Below are positions 1-7,399 of a stretch of DNA of 43,402 nucleotides, one piece after another. The stretch lies in contig CABTZA010000001.1 in assembly GCA_902489225.1 (NCBI GenBank), positions 1-43,402 on the forward strand, written 5' to 3'. This DNA is from an uncultured Collinsella sp. GTDB taxonomy: Bacteria; Actinomycetota; Coriobacteriia; Coriobacteriales; Coriobacteriaceae. The notes beneath the pieces are model-generated. The model saw only the letters and a list, made by a program, of their open reading frames with translations, was not told where the DNA came from and ran no database searches. The position numbers were made by a program, and so were the translations under genes. Within the stretch, counting starts at the first letter, position 1, and each line of letters begins with the position of its first letter.

Positions 1-69
1 GCCGTCGCGAGGAAGCGGCTCAGGGCGATATACGCCGTGATGCGCGACCGGGTGCCCTACCGGGAGTAG
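1..69 (+). mobile_element. 3' end of a transposase, IS110-like (partial)
   Basis: The window opens inside an open frame that runs from base 1 to a TAG at 67-69. The 22 visible residues end in an Arg-rich segment followed by AIYAVMRDRVPYRE, which resembles the extreme C-terminus of IS110/IS116/IS902-type transposases. The rest of the gene lies upstream of the window, so neither its length nor its DEDD catalytic domain can be judged. Bases 70-130 after the stop have no gene and probably include the element's right end. IS110 elements lack clear terminal inverted repeats, so the boundary cannot be set. The family call rests on this short tail only. Confidence 0.5.
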
Positions 70-135
70 CCCCGACGGTTGACAAAACTATAGGAACACC
101 CAATGACTGGGTCGGAAAATTTCTTAAAAAAGTTC

Positions 136-163
136 TTGCCCTGAGCTGATTCGTCCGTATAAT
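136..163 (+). promoter_or_regulatory. Promoter of the tRNA-Asn pair
   Basis: A -35-like TTGCCC (136-141) is followed after 16 bp by a perfect TATAAT -10 box (158-163). Transcription would start near 170, about 24 nt upstream of the first tRNA. This is the best sigma-70-type promoter in the window, as expected for a stable RNA unit. It starts only about 65 bp after the transposase stop codon. Confidence 0.8.
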
Positions 164-193
164 AAACTTCGTTGCTTGAGAGCACGCACCTAT

Positions 194-268
194 TCCTCGG
201 TAGCTCAATGGTAGAGCACGCGGCTGTTAACCGCGCTGTTGTAGGTTCGAGTCCTACCCGGGGAGCCA
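194..268 (+). tRNA. tRNA-Asn (anticodon GTT), copy 1
   Basis: This is a 75-nt cloverleaf. The 7-bp acceptor stem is TCCTCGG / CCGGGGA with one G-U pair, the D arm is GCTC...GAGC, and the anticodon stem CGCGG/CCGCG encloses the loop CTGTTAA. The anticodon GTT at 226-228 reads Asn codons AAC and AAT. The T arm is GTAGG-TTCGAGT-CCTAC, followed by discriminator G and an encoded CCA. It is identical to the copy at 302-376. Confidence 0.96.
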
Positions 269-277
269 GAATTTTCC

Positions 278-300
278 AGCCCTTTCCGTTGGGCTTTAAA
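278..300 (+). other. Spacer hairpin between the two tRNA genes
   Basis: The 33-nt spacer contains AGCCC (278-282) and GGGCT (291-295), which can form a short 5-bp hairpin followed by TTTAAA. It could be an RNA-processing signal or a weak terminator. The absence of a new promoter before copy 2 favours co-transcription and processing. Confidence 0.35.
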
Positions 301-301
301 T

Positions 302-376
302 TCCTCGGTAGCTCAATGGTAGAGCACGCGGCTGTTAACCGCGCTGTTGTAGGTTCGAGTCCTACCCGGGGAGCCA
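302..376 (+). tRNA. tRNA-Asn (anticodon GTT), copy 2
   Basis: The 75 nt are identical to tRNA-Asn copy 1, including the GTT anticodon and the encoded CCA. There is no recognisable promoter of its own in the 33-nt spacer, so it is probably cut from the same precursor. Exact identity suggests recent duplication or gene conversion. Confidence 0.96.
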
Positions 377-383
377 GGTTGTA

Positions 384-412
384 AAACCCGTCGCTTATGC
401 GGCGGGTTTTTT
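384..412 (+). terminator. Rho-independent terminator of the tRNA-Asn unit
   Basis: An A-rich lead and an ACCCGTCGC / GCGGCGGGT-type hairpin with a TTAT loop are followed directly by TTTTTT. It lies 8 nt after the CCA end of the second tRNA. From 413 to 571 I see no gene. That stretch holds a possible weak -10 (TAGAAT, 509-514) for the next gene. Confidence 0.85.
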
Positions 413-571
413 CATGCCGCGATCGCCGTTCGCGAACGTTACCATATCAACATTTCGTGTCGAGGATGTAATCCCGAGGCCCGCCACCTCAACATGCCGC
501 GGTCGTTGTAGAATATTGCAATGATTGCTCCCACGACATGGTGCCGCGAGCACCAAGAAAAGGAGATTCTT

Positions 572-928
572 GTGTCTGAGACCATTAACGGCAGCCTGAG
601 CGTCTCGAACGACGTTATTGCCGATATTGCCGGTTATGCCGCGATGACGTGCTATGGCGTTGTCGGTATGGCTGAGCAGCTCCAGGGCGCCGAGAGCGTG
701 CGCCTGCTTGCCGGTCAGCGCCTCCGCAAGGGCGTGCTTGTCTCCGCCGACGAGAACGGCCTTACGGTCGATCTTCACGTCGTGCTCGAGAACGGCGTCA
801 ACATGAAGTCCGTCTGCCACAATCTTTCGAGCTCCGTTGCCTTCACCCTGCAGGAGATCGCCCAGATCGATCCCGCCAGCCTTAAGATCGGCATCCATAT
901 CGACGCGCTCAAGAGCCGTCTGAACTAG
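572..928 (+). CDS. Asp23/Gls24 family envelope stress protein
   Basis: The 118-residue protein starts with GTG at 572, chosen because AAAGGAGA lies 6 nt upstream (560-567); a longer frame from 521 has no ribosome site. It matches the Asp23/Gls24 (DUF322) fold: an N-terminal GSLSVSNDVIADIAGYAA segment, then GVVGMA, and a C-terminal part in which VDLHVVLENGVNMKSVC alternates strand and helix. Family members are small cytosolic or membrane-associated proteins linked to cell-envelope stress and often precede a DAK2-domain gene, as here (956). There is no signal peptide or membrane segment. The biochemical role is unknown. It probably forms an operon with the next gene, 27 bp away. Confidence 0.85.
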   Translation: MSETINGSLSVSNDVIADIAGYAAMTCYGVVGMAEQLQGAESVRLLAGQRLRKGVLVSADENGLTVDLHVVLENGVNMKSVCHNLSSSVAFTLQEIAQIDPASLKIGIHIDALKSRLN

Positions 929-955
929 CATCCGAAAACGGAGATTCAAATACCC

Positions 956-2617
956 ATGATTGCAAAGACCATTCGCACCTGTTTTCCGATCGCTGCGGCT
1001 GCCGTTTCCGACAAGGCCGAGGAGATCAACAAGCTCAACGTCTTCCCCGTACCCGATGGTGATACCGGCACCAACATGTCGCTCACGCTCGCCTCGGTGA
1101 CCAAGGAGCTCTCTGCCCTTCCCGCCGATGCCGATATGGAGGCCATCGCCGGTGCCATCACCCACGGCTCTCTCATGGGCGCTCGCGGTAACTCCGGCGT
1201 TATTACCTCGCAGATTCTTCGCGGCGTGGCCGAGGGCCTTGTCTCTGCCGACGAGCCTATTACGTCCGCCAACATTGCCTTCGCCTTCCGTCGTGCCGTC
1301 AAGGTCGCCTTCCAGGCTGTCCGCAAGCCCATCGAGGGCACGATCCTCACGGTCCTGCGCGATGTCTCGACCAAGGCCGATGAGTGCGAGAAGAAGAAGT
1401 TCTCGGCCGAGGATGCGCTCGATGCTATCGTCGTCGAGGCGTACCAGTCCGTCGCCCGCACGCCCGACTTGCTGCCCGTCCTCAAAGAGAACGGCGTGGT
1501 CGACTCAGGCGCCTTCGGCTTTGCCATCTTCCTGGAGAACTTTGTTGCCGCCGCGCTTGGTCGCAGCACCGTTGTCGAGGATTTCTCCGCTACGTTTGAC
1601 TCCGCCGGCTCTGCCCGCGATGCCGCTCTTGGCCGCGTTGAGATCGAGGCTAACGACGACTGGGAGGGCTCGGAGTTCCGCTACTGCAACGAGTTTCTCT
1701 TTAAGGCCGACGCCCCGTTTGACGAGGACGAATGCCTTAAGTTCCTAGGCTCCATGGGCGACTGTGAGCTGCTCGTGGGCGCCTATCCCGACTACAAGAT
1801 CCATGTGCACTCCAATACCCCCAACCTGGTGCTCGAGCACATGCTGCAGCTCGGTCAGATCTATGAGGTCTTTATCCACAACATGGAGATGGAGGCCCAC
1901 GACCGTACCGCTAAGATCCACGAGGATCAGGAAAAGGCCGCCGAGCCCGCCAAGGCGCTGGGCTTTGTCGCCGTTGCCGCCGGTTCCGGCGAGGCCGACA
2001 TCCTCAAGTCCCTTGGCGTCGACGTGGTCGTCTCCGGTGGCCAGACTATGAATCCCTCGACCGCCGACCTGCTGGGCGCGGTGGACCAGGTCAACGCGAC
2101 CTCGGTCATCATCTTGCCCAACAACGGCAACATCCGCATGGCCGCTGAGGCTGCTGCCTCAGCCTGCACCGACAAGAAGGTCGCCGTCGTTCCCACCAAG
2201 ACCGTCCCGCAGGCCTTCTCCGCGCTGTTCGCAGTCCTGCCCGATTCCGAGCTCGAGGATGCCGTCGCCGCCATGGTCGACGCCATCAGCGAGGTCCGCG
2301 ATGGCGAGGTCACCCGCGCCGTGCGCGACTCTAGTGCCTCTGACGGCTCGCCGATTCACTCCGGTGACGTCATGGGTATCATCGCCGGCTCCATCGACGT
2401 GGTCGGCTCCGACGTGAAGCAGGTCACGCTCGACTGCATCAACCGCATGCAGGAGGAAGAGGAGGGCGACGCGCTGACGATTCTGGCCGGCGAGGAGCTG
2501 TCCGATGAGGCCTTCCAGGAGATCGTCGACGCCATCGAGGAAGCTCAGCCCGACTTGGAGATTGACGCCCATCGTGGCGAGCAGCCGCTCTATCCCGTGA
2601 TCTTCTCGATCGAGTAG
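956..2617 (+). CDS. DAK2-domain protein, FakA/YloV-like fatty-acid kinase subunit
   Basis: The 553-residue protein starts at ATG 956 after GGAG at 940-943. Residues 1-200 form a DAK2 (dihydroxyacetone kinase L-like) domain: the Mg-ATP binding motif PDGDTGTN lies at about 33-40, with Asp34 and Asp36 as expected metal ligands, and SLMGARGNSGVI lies near residue 80. A linker is followed by a C-terminal domain (about 330-553) typical of the FakA/YloV family. Known FakA proteins phosphorylate exogenous fatty acids held by a FakB (DegV) partner, feeding PlsX/PlsY; no FakB gene is in the window. PlsX and ACP occur nearby (7400-8786), which fits a lipid role. The assignment to FakA rather than another DAK2 kinase is by family architecture. 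Confidence 0.85.
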   Translation: MIAKTIRTCFPIAAAAVSDKAEEINKLNVFPVPDGDTGTNMSLTLASVTKELSALPADADMEAIAGAITHGSLMGARGNSGVITSQILRGVAEGLVSADEPITSANIAFAFRRAVKVAFQAVRKPIEGTILTVLRDVSTKADECEKKKFSAEDALDAIVVEAYQSVARTPDLLPVLKENGVVDSGAFGFAIFLENFVAAALGRSTVVEDFSATFDSAGSARDAALGRVEIEANDDWEGSEFRYCNEFLFKADAPFDEDECLKFLGSMGDCELLVGAYPDYKIHVHSNTPNLVLEHMLQLGQIYEVFIHNMEMEAHDRTAKIHEDQEKAAEPAKALGFVAVAAGSGEADILKSLGVDVVVSGGQTMNPSTADLLGAVDQVNATSVIILPNNGNIRMAAEAAASACTDKKVAVVPTKTVPQAFSALFAVLPDSELEDAVAAMVDAISEVRDGEVTRAVRDSSASDGSPIHSGDVMGIIAGSIDVVGSDVKQVTLDCINRMQEEEEGDALTILAGEELSDEAFQEIVDAIEEAQPDLEIDAHRGEQPLYPVIFSIE

Positions 2618-2627
2618 GCATCTGCCC

Positions 2628-4805
2628 ATGTCCGAGCTCTGCTCCGTGCCGCGCGTCTCGGAGCGCTTTGCCCAGAGCAATGCGCTCGACGAGGATATCG
2701 CGCGACTCAAATATGTTTCGGGTAAACGTGAGGAGGCCCTTCGCCGTCTGGGAATTAGGACGGTGGGGGACCTCCTTCTCCATATCCCTCATCGATACCT
2801 CGACTTTACCCGTTCGTGGTCCATCGAGATGGCGCCCATCGGTACCGTGTGCACCATCATCGCCACGGTCGACCGCATCGTCCAAAAGCAGCCGCGTCCG
2901 CGCATGCAGGTGACCGAGGTATCGCTGGTGGACGAGACGGGCGTGTTGCAGGTCGCCTTTTTCCGCCAGCCCTGGATTGCCCAGCAGCTTAAACAGGGCG
3001 ACCGCCTGGCCGTGATGGGCAAGGTCGAGTTTGACTACGGTTTTAAGCAGATGGCCTCGCCGCACTTTGAAAAGCTCGATGACGGGCGTGCTGCGGGCAC
3101 CATCCTGCCGGTCCATTACGTGAGCGATGGCGTGAGCCAGGCGTGGATGCGCCGCATCGTAAGCGGCGCGCTCGAGGTCGTCGGCAATCCGTTCGATCCG
3201 ATTCCCGCGCCGCTGCGCGCAAAGCGGAAGCTCATGAGCAATGCCCGCGCGTTGCGTTCGATCCACTTTCCATCGAGTATGGCAGAGCGCGATATCGCGC
3301 GCGCACGGCTTGCCTACGAGGAGTGCCTCTACCTGCAGCTGGCGCTGCGCCTGCGCAACGTCGGCGGCCTGGTCGATGTGGTTCCCTATGCCCACACCGC
3401 GGGCGAGCACCTGGCCGCGCTTAAGCAAGCCCTGCCGTTTTCGCTGAGCGACGAGCAGGAGACCGCGTTCCAAGATATCCTGCGCGATATGTGCGATGGT
3501 GGGCGCGTGATGAACCGCCTGCTGCTGGGCGATGTCGGTACCGGTAAGACCGCCGTTGCCGCCTGCGCTCTGGCTGTGGCTGCCGATAGCGGTACGCAGG
3601 CCTGCGTTATGGCGCCCACGGGCGTGTTGGCGCGCCAATATGCCGATAAGACCGGCCCTCTGCTCTCGCAGGCGGGCATATCCTGGGCGCTTCTGACGGG
3701 TGCCACGCCGGCCTCAGAGCGCGAGCAGATCCATGCCCAGCTTGAATCGGGCGAGCTCGACGTCCTCTTTGGAACCCACGCGGTGCTTTCGGATAACGTT
3801 GCGTTCAATCATCTGTCGCTTGTCGTCATCGACGAGCAGCACCGGTTTGGCGTTGGCCAACGCAACGCCCTACGCGCGAAGGGCCCCGGTGCGGACCTGC
3901 TCGTTATGACGGCGACACCGATCCCGCGTACGCTGGCGCTTTCGGTCTACGGCGATCTGGACACGAGTATCATCCGCCATCGGCCCGTCCCTGGCGCTGG
4001 CGTGACGACACGCGTGCTCACCGAGTCGAGCCGCGACCTCGCCTATGGCGCCATCCGCGAGGCGCAGGAAAAGGGTCAGCAGGCCTACGTGATTTGCCCG
4101 CTCGTGGAGCCGAGTGACTCGGCCGATGAGCTTGAAGACGTGCCCGGTATCGCCCGCGACGACGAGGGCCGCGTGACCGTGCCTGTGCCGCTGCACGATA
4201 CGGCGACCGAGCTCGATCGCCTGCGTCTGGCGTTGCCGGGTCTTGCCATCGAGCGCCTTCACGGCCGTATGCCAGCGGGGGAGAAGGATCGCGTGATCGA
4301 CGCCTTCAAGCGTGGCGAGATTGACGTGCTCGTCTCGACTACGGTGGTCGAGGTGGGCGTCGACGTGCCCAACGCCACCGTCATGGTCATCGAGAACGGT
4401 GAGCGGTTTGGCTTGGCGGCGCTGCATCAGCTACGCGGTCGCGTGGGCCGCGGCAGCGTGTCGGGCACGTGCCTGGTCATGACGCACTCCAAGGGCAATG
4501 GCGGCGCCTCGGCGGCACAAGACCGTCTCCAGTCGCTCGAAAAGACCTCGGATGGTTTTACGCTTGCCCAGATGGACCTGCGTCTGCGTCACGAGGGCGA
4601 AATCCTGGGGTACCGTCAGCACGGTGGCGTGACCTTGCGCTTTGTGGACCTGGATGCCGATGAGGACCTTATCGAATGGGCCCATTTGGACGCGGTCGAG
4701 CTCTTGCGGTATGCTTGCAACCTTGACTCTGTGGCGACGCGTCCCTTGCGCGAGGCGGTCGCCATGCGTTATCGACATATCTTTAAGGAGGTCAGCGGAG
4801 GATGA
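2628..4805 (+). CDS. recG: ATP-dependent DNA helicase RecG
   Basis: The 725-residue protein is within the normal RecG range. The N-terminal wedge/OB domain (about 60-160, including VTEVSLVDETGVLQVAFF) is followed by a superfamily 2 helicase: Walker A GDVGTGKT at 301-308, DEQH box at 402-405, TATPIPRT just after it, and a C-terminal helicase half with the LHGRM and RGRVGRG motifs. RecG remodels stalled forks and Holliday junctions. The chosen ATG lies 10 bp after the FakA-like stop and has no strong ribosome site, suggesting translational coupling. The stop overlaps the rsmD start by 4 nt. Confidence 0.96.
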   Translation: MSELCSVPRVSERFAQSNALDEDIARLKYVSGKREEALRRLGIRTVGDLLLHIPHRYLDFTRSWSIEMAPIGTVCTIIATVDRIVQKQPRPRMQVTEVSLVDETGVLQVAFFRQPWIAQQLKQGDRLAVMGKVEFDYGFKQMASPHFEKLDDGRAAGTILPVHYVSDGVSQAWMRRIVSGALEVVGNPFDPIPAPLRAKRKLMSNARALRSIHFPSSMAERDIARARLAYEECLYLQLALRLRNVGGLVDVVPYAHTAGEHLAALKQALPFSLSDEQETAFQDILRDMCDGGRVMNRLLLGDVGTGKTAVAACALAVAADSGTQACVMAPTGVLARQYADKTGPLLSQAGISWALLTGATPASEREQIHAQLESGELDVLFGTHAVLSDNVAFNHLSLVVIDEQHRFGVGQRNALRAKGPGADLLVMTATPIPRTLALSVYGDLDTSIIRHRPVPGAGVTTRVLTESSRDLAYGAIREAQEKGQQAYVICPLVEPSDSADELEDVPGIARDDEGRVTVPVPLHDTATELDRLRLALPGLAIERLHGRMPAGEKDRVIDAFKRGEIDVLVSTTVVEVGVDVPNATVMVIENGERFGLAALHQLRGRVGRGSVSGTCLVMTHSKGNGGASAAQDRLQSLEKTSDGFTLAQMDLRLRHEGEILGYRQHGGVTLRFVDLDADEDLIEWAHLDAVELLRYACNLDSVATRPLREAVAMRYRHIFKEVSGG

Positions 4806-5458
4806 GAATCATCGGCGGCGAATGGCGCGGTCGTAAGATCGAGGAGCCCCGTGGTCGCGATGTCACCCGCCCCACGACTGATCGCGTGCGCGAGGCGTGC
4901 GCATCTATGGTCATGTCGGCATTCGATTTCGATTTGGACGAGGTTCGTGTGCTGGACGCCTTTGGCGGCTCCGGTGCCTTAGGGTTAGAGATGCTCTCTC
5001 GTGGGGCCCGCTCGCTCACGACGTTTGAGATCGATCGCAACGCCGCGCGGCTCATTACCAAGAATATCGAGTCGCTCTGCCGTGACCGTGCGCGTTGGCG
5101 TGTGGTCACGGGCGACATGCTGGCAAGTGCCTCGCGCGGTCGTGTACCGGGCGGCCCCTTTGATTTGGTCCTGCTCGACCCGCCCTATGCTTTTGGTGCC
5201 GAGCCGGTCGAGGAAATGCTGCAGAACCTGGCTCAGCAGGGTCTGCTTGCGCCTGGCGCTTATGCCCTGTTTGAGCATGCCTCCGCCGATGCGGGCGCGC
5301 ATCCGGCAGGCTTTGAGACTGTACGTGAGAAGCGCTACGGCATTACCTCGGTCGACCTGCTTCGTTGGGTCGGCGATGACGACGGTGAGGACGATAGTGC
5401 CGTCACCGATGCCGATAACAACGATGCCACGACGTTTCAGGAGGACGCCCATGAATGA
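4802..5458 (+). CDS. rsmD: 16S rRNA (guanine966-N2)-methyltransferase RsmD
   Basis: The 218-residue protein begins MRIIGGEWRGRKI, the usual RsmD opening, followed by TRPTTDRVREA. The SAM-binding region (VLDAFGGSGALGLEMLSRGA, about 43-62) and the catalytic DPPY motif (126-129) are present. It methylates G966 of 16S rRNA in the 30S subunit. AAGGAGG at 4785-4791 supports ATG 4802, and the gene overlaps recG by ATGA. The last ~30 residues are an acidic low-complexity tail rich in Asp, not part of the core fold. The stop overlaps the coaD start by 8 nt, giving the recG-rsmD-coaD cluster common in bacteria. Confidence 0.95.
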   Translation: MRIIGGEWRGRKIEEPRGRDVTRPTTDRVREACASMVMSAFDFDLDEVRVLDAFGGSGALGLEMLSRGARSLTTFEIDRNAARLITKNIESLCRDRARWRVVTGDMLASASRGRVPGGPFDLVLLDPPYAFGAEPVEEMLQNLAQQGLLAPGAYALFEHASADAGAHPAGFETVREKRYGITSVDLLRWVGDDDGEDDSAVTDADNNDATTFQEDAHE

Positions 5459-5948
5459 CACCATCAACCGCGTGATCGTCCCGGGCACCTTTGATCCCAT
5501 CACGTTTGGCCATATCGACGTGATTCGCCGCGCCCGCCGCATCTTTCCCAGCGTGATCGTGGCCGTTGCCGAGTCGCAGGGCAAAAACGGCGTCGGCACC
5601 ACGTTTATGCTCGACGAGCGCGTGGCGCTGGCCCGTGAGGCGCTCGGTGATATTGACGGCGTCGAGGTGCTGCCCTTCACCGGCCTCTTGGTCGATTTTG
5701 CCCGCGAACAGGGAGCAGGGGCCGTGGTCAAGGGCCTGCGTGCCATGACCGACTTTGAGTACGAGCTGCAGCAGGCCGACCTCAACTACCGCCTGGACAA
5801 CGAGCTGGAGTCCATCTTTGTCATGAGTGCGCCGCAGTACGGCTATATCTCGAGCTCGGTGGTTCGCCAGATTGCATCGCTCGGTAGCGACGTCTCTAAT
5901 TTTGTTCCGCCCAATGTGGTCAAGGCGCTCAAACATCGCTTTTCGTGA
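5451..5948 (+). CDS. coaD: Pantetheine-phosphate adenylyltransferase CoaD
   Basis: The 165-residue protein carries the nucleotidyltransferase motif GTFDPITFGH (12-21, a (T/H)xGH variant) and the C-terminal ISSSVVR motif, both typical of CoaD. It transfers AMP to 4'-phosphopantetheine, the penultimate step of coenzyme A synthesis; the product also feeds acyl carrier protein (8544). The start at 5451 follows CAGGAGGA inside the end of rsmD; an upstream extension in this frame is only the rsmD shadow. Confidence 0.96.
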   Translation: MNDTINRVIVPGTFDPITFGHIDVIRRARRIFPSVIVAVAESQGKNGVGTTFMLDERVALAREALGDIDGVEVLPFTGLLVDFAREQGAGAVVKGLRAMTDFEYELQQADLNYRLDNELESIFVMSAPQYGYISSSVVRQIASLGSDVSNFVPPNVVKALKHRFS

Positions 5949-5972
5949 CGTTTTTTAATGCCTGGTGGCATG

Positions 5973-5981
5973 TGGTAAACT
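5973..5981 (+). promoter_or_regulatory. Extended -10 promoter element before the SepIVA-like gene
   Basis: TGGTAAACT matches an extended -10 (TG-N-TAAACT). It lies about 35 bp upstream of the ATG at 6017, and no clear -35 box is needed for this class. The same TGGTA-type element recurs upstream of rpmF, the SpoU gene and alaS. Confidence 0.5.
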
Positions 5982-6016
5982 AACACGATGATATGTTACC
6001 TATGAAAGGAGACCGG

Positions 6017-6514
6017 ATGCCGGGCGAGAATTTTCCTGGCGACAGGATCGTGAGTCTTGTCGACGAGCTCGAGGGGCTCATCGAAGAGGCTAAGACGCCG
6101 TTCGGCAAGAACGCCCAGATGAAGGTTATCGACGCCGACGTCTTCTTTAACATCCTCGACGAGATCCGCATGAGCTATCCCGAGGAATGGCAGAAGTCCC
6201 GCCGTATCCTCAAGGAGCGCGAGGAGCTTATGGCTTCCGCCGCCGCTCAGGCCGATTCCATCATTGCCGATGCTCAGCAGCAGGCCCTCACCATTGCCGG
6301 TGAGCAGGAGATTGTCCGCTTAGCGCAGCAGCAGGCCGACGACATTCGCGACCGTGCCCAGCAGTATGAGCGCGAGACGCGCTATGCCGCCGAAGATTAC
6401 GCCGAGCAGGTCTTTACGCACCTCGAGGAGAACCTCAAGAGCCTGACCGGCACCGTCACCCGTTGCCGTCAGCAGCTCAACGAGGGTGCCGCCCAGCAGA
6501 ATGGTCAGTGGTAA
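6017..6514 (+). CDS. SepIVA/DivIVA-like coiled-coil protein
   Basis: The 165-residue protein starts at ATG 6017, which has AAAGGAGA at 6005-6012; an ATG at 5993 lacks a ribosome site. It opens with DRIVSLVDELEGLIEEAK and VIDADVFFNILDEIRMSYPEEWQKS, then a long Ala/Gln/Glu-rich coiled coil (about 65-150) with heptad-like repeats (AQADSIIADAQQQA). This layout matches the SepIVA/DivIVA-related proteins of Actinomycetota, which organise septal or polar cell-wall synthesis. There is no membrane segment. The stop TAA shares one base with the following ATG (TAATG), so YceD is translationally coupled. The cell-division role is inferred by family. Confidence 0.65.
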   Translation: MPGENFPGDRIVSLVDELEGLIEEAKTPFGKNAQMKVIDADVFFNILDEIRMSYPEEWQKSRRILKEREELMASAAAQADSIIADAQQQALTIAGEQEIVRLAQQQADDIRDRAQQYERETRYAAEDYAEQVFTHLEENLKSLTGTVTRCRQQLNEGAAQQNGQW

Positions 6515-7068
6515 TGGCTGAGTTCCCGAGCGTTACCGTCGATCTTTCCGAGCAGCTTGAGTTTCCCGGAGACTCGTATCCGCTGACCGGTAAGGTCGAT
6601 GTCGCCACCTATACGGTGGGCGAGAAGGAGTACCAGCTGCAGGACGGAATTGACTACGACGTGGTCTTTACCAATGCCGGCACCGGTGTCCTGCTTACGG
6701 GTATGGTCCGCGCGCACGCGACCGGTGAGTGCGACCGTTGCCTTGAGCCCGCTTCGTTTGATATTGCCGGTGAGATTGAGGAATTCTATCTCTTTAACGA
6801 GCCCGAGGACCCCGAGGCTTACGAGGACGGCTACGAGTTACTGGGCGAGGATCGCATCGTCGATCTGGGTGAGCCCATCAACGACGCGGTCGTCATGGAC
6901 ACGCCGTTCGTTGTCCTGTGCAAGCCCGATTGTCGCGGCCTGTGCCCCACATGCGGCATCAATCTCAACGTCGAGCAATGCGATTGCGCCGCTCAAGCAG
7001 AGGCCGAATGGGCCGCTGCCACGGAAAATCCATTTGCAGCATTGAAGAATCTCAAGCTTGACGAGTAA
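6514..7068 (+). CDS. YceD family (DUF177) protein
   Basis: The 184-residue protein starts at ATG 6514, overlapping the previous stop by one base. It has the DUF177 layout: a beta-rich N-terminal half, GECDRCLEP (Cys73/Cys76) in the middle and a Cys cluster (136, 140, 144, 147, 156, 158) ending DCRGLCPTCGINLN near residues 139-152. DUF177 genes almost always precede rpmF, as here (7133). In other bacteria and plant plastids YceD/DUF177 is connected with 23S rRNA accumulation or processing. The Cys set suggests zinc binding. Confidence 0.9.
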   Translation: MAEFPSVTVDLSEQLEFPGDSYPLTGKVDVATYTVGEKEYQLQDGIDYDVVFTNAGTGVLLTGMVRAHATGECDRCLEPASFDIAGEIEEFYLFNEPEDPEAYEDGYELLGEDRIVDLGEPINDAVVMDTPFVVLCKPDCRGLCPTCGINLNVEQCDCAAQAEAEWAAATENPFAALKNLKLDE

Positions 7069-7073
7069 AACTG

Positions 7074-7082
7074 TGGTAGTAT
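7074..7082 (+). promoter_or_regulatory. Extended -10 promoter element before rpmF
   Basis: TGGTAGTAT fits an extended -10 (TG-N-TAGTAT) placed just after the YceD stop. It would allow extra transcription of the abundant ribosomal protein L32. The TTGACG at 7058-7063 is too close (13-14 bp) to be a normal -35. Confidence 0.45.
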
Positions 7083-7132
7083 CGCTACTTGCGCGTAATT
7101 GCCACACTGGATAGTTCATAAGGAAGGTCACT

Positions 7133-7312
7133 ATGCCCGTACCTAAACAAAAGCAGGGTCGTATCCGCACTCACACCCGCCGTTCCGCCAACATGAAGAT
7201 CTCGGCTGCGGCTCAGTCCACGTGCCCCCGTTGCGGCGCTGTCAAGCTCCCGCACCACGTGTGCCCCAGCTGCGGTTTCTACAAGGACCGCGAGGTTATC
7301 GTTACCGAGTAA
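7133..7312 (+). CDS. rpmF: 50S ribosomal protein L32
   Basis: The 59-residue protein begins MPVPKQKQGRIRTHTRRSAN, a clear L32 start. Two CPxC pairs (CPRCGAVKL...CPSCGFYKDREV) make this the zinc-binding form of L32 rather than the Cys-free form. AAGGAAGG is 7 nt before the ATG. It is a component of the large ribosomal subunit. It follows YceD at 64 bp and precedes a strong terminator. Confidence 0.97.
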   Translation: MPVPKQKQGRIRTHTRRSANMKISAAAQSTCPRCGAVKLPHHVCPSCGFYKDREVIVTE

Positions 7313-7348
7313 CTGTATACTCTGGATGCGATGCCGTTCCAACTGGAA

Positions 7349-7383
7349 CCACAATGGCCGGCTCAATGAGTCGGCCATTTTTG
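7349..7383 (+). terminator. Rho-independent terminator between rpmF and plsX
   Basis: AATGGCCGGCTC (7353-7364) pairs with GAGTCGGCCATT (7368-7379), one G-U included, over a 3-nt loop, and is followed by TTT. The 12-bp stem ends only about 8 nt before the plsX ribosome site, so plsX is transcribed by read-through or from a promoter within the 7313-7350 spacer (for example TATACT at 7315-7320). Confidence 0.8.
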
Positions 7384-7399
7384 TATAAGGAGCATGTAT

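Noticed and set aside
427..438. CGTTCGCGAACG perfect palindrome after the tRNA terminator
   Set aside because: It lacks the GAAC-N4-GTTC arrangement of a LexA box and is not near a convincing promoter; short GC palindromes are expected by chance here.
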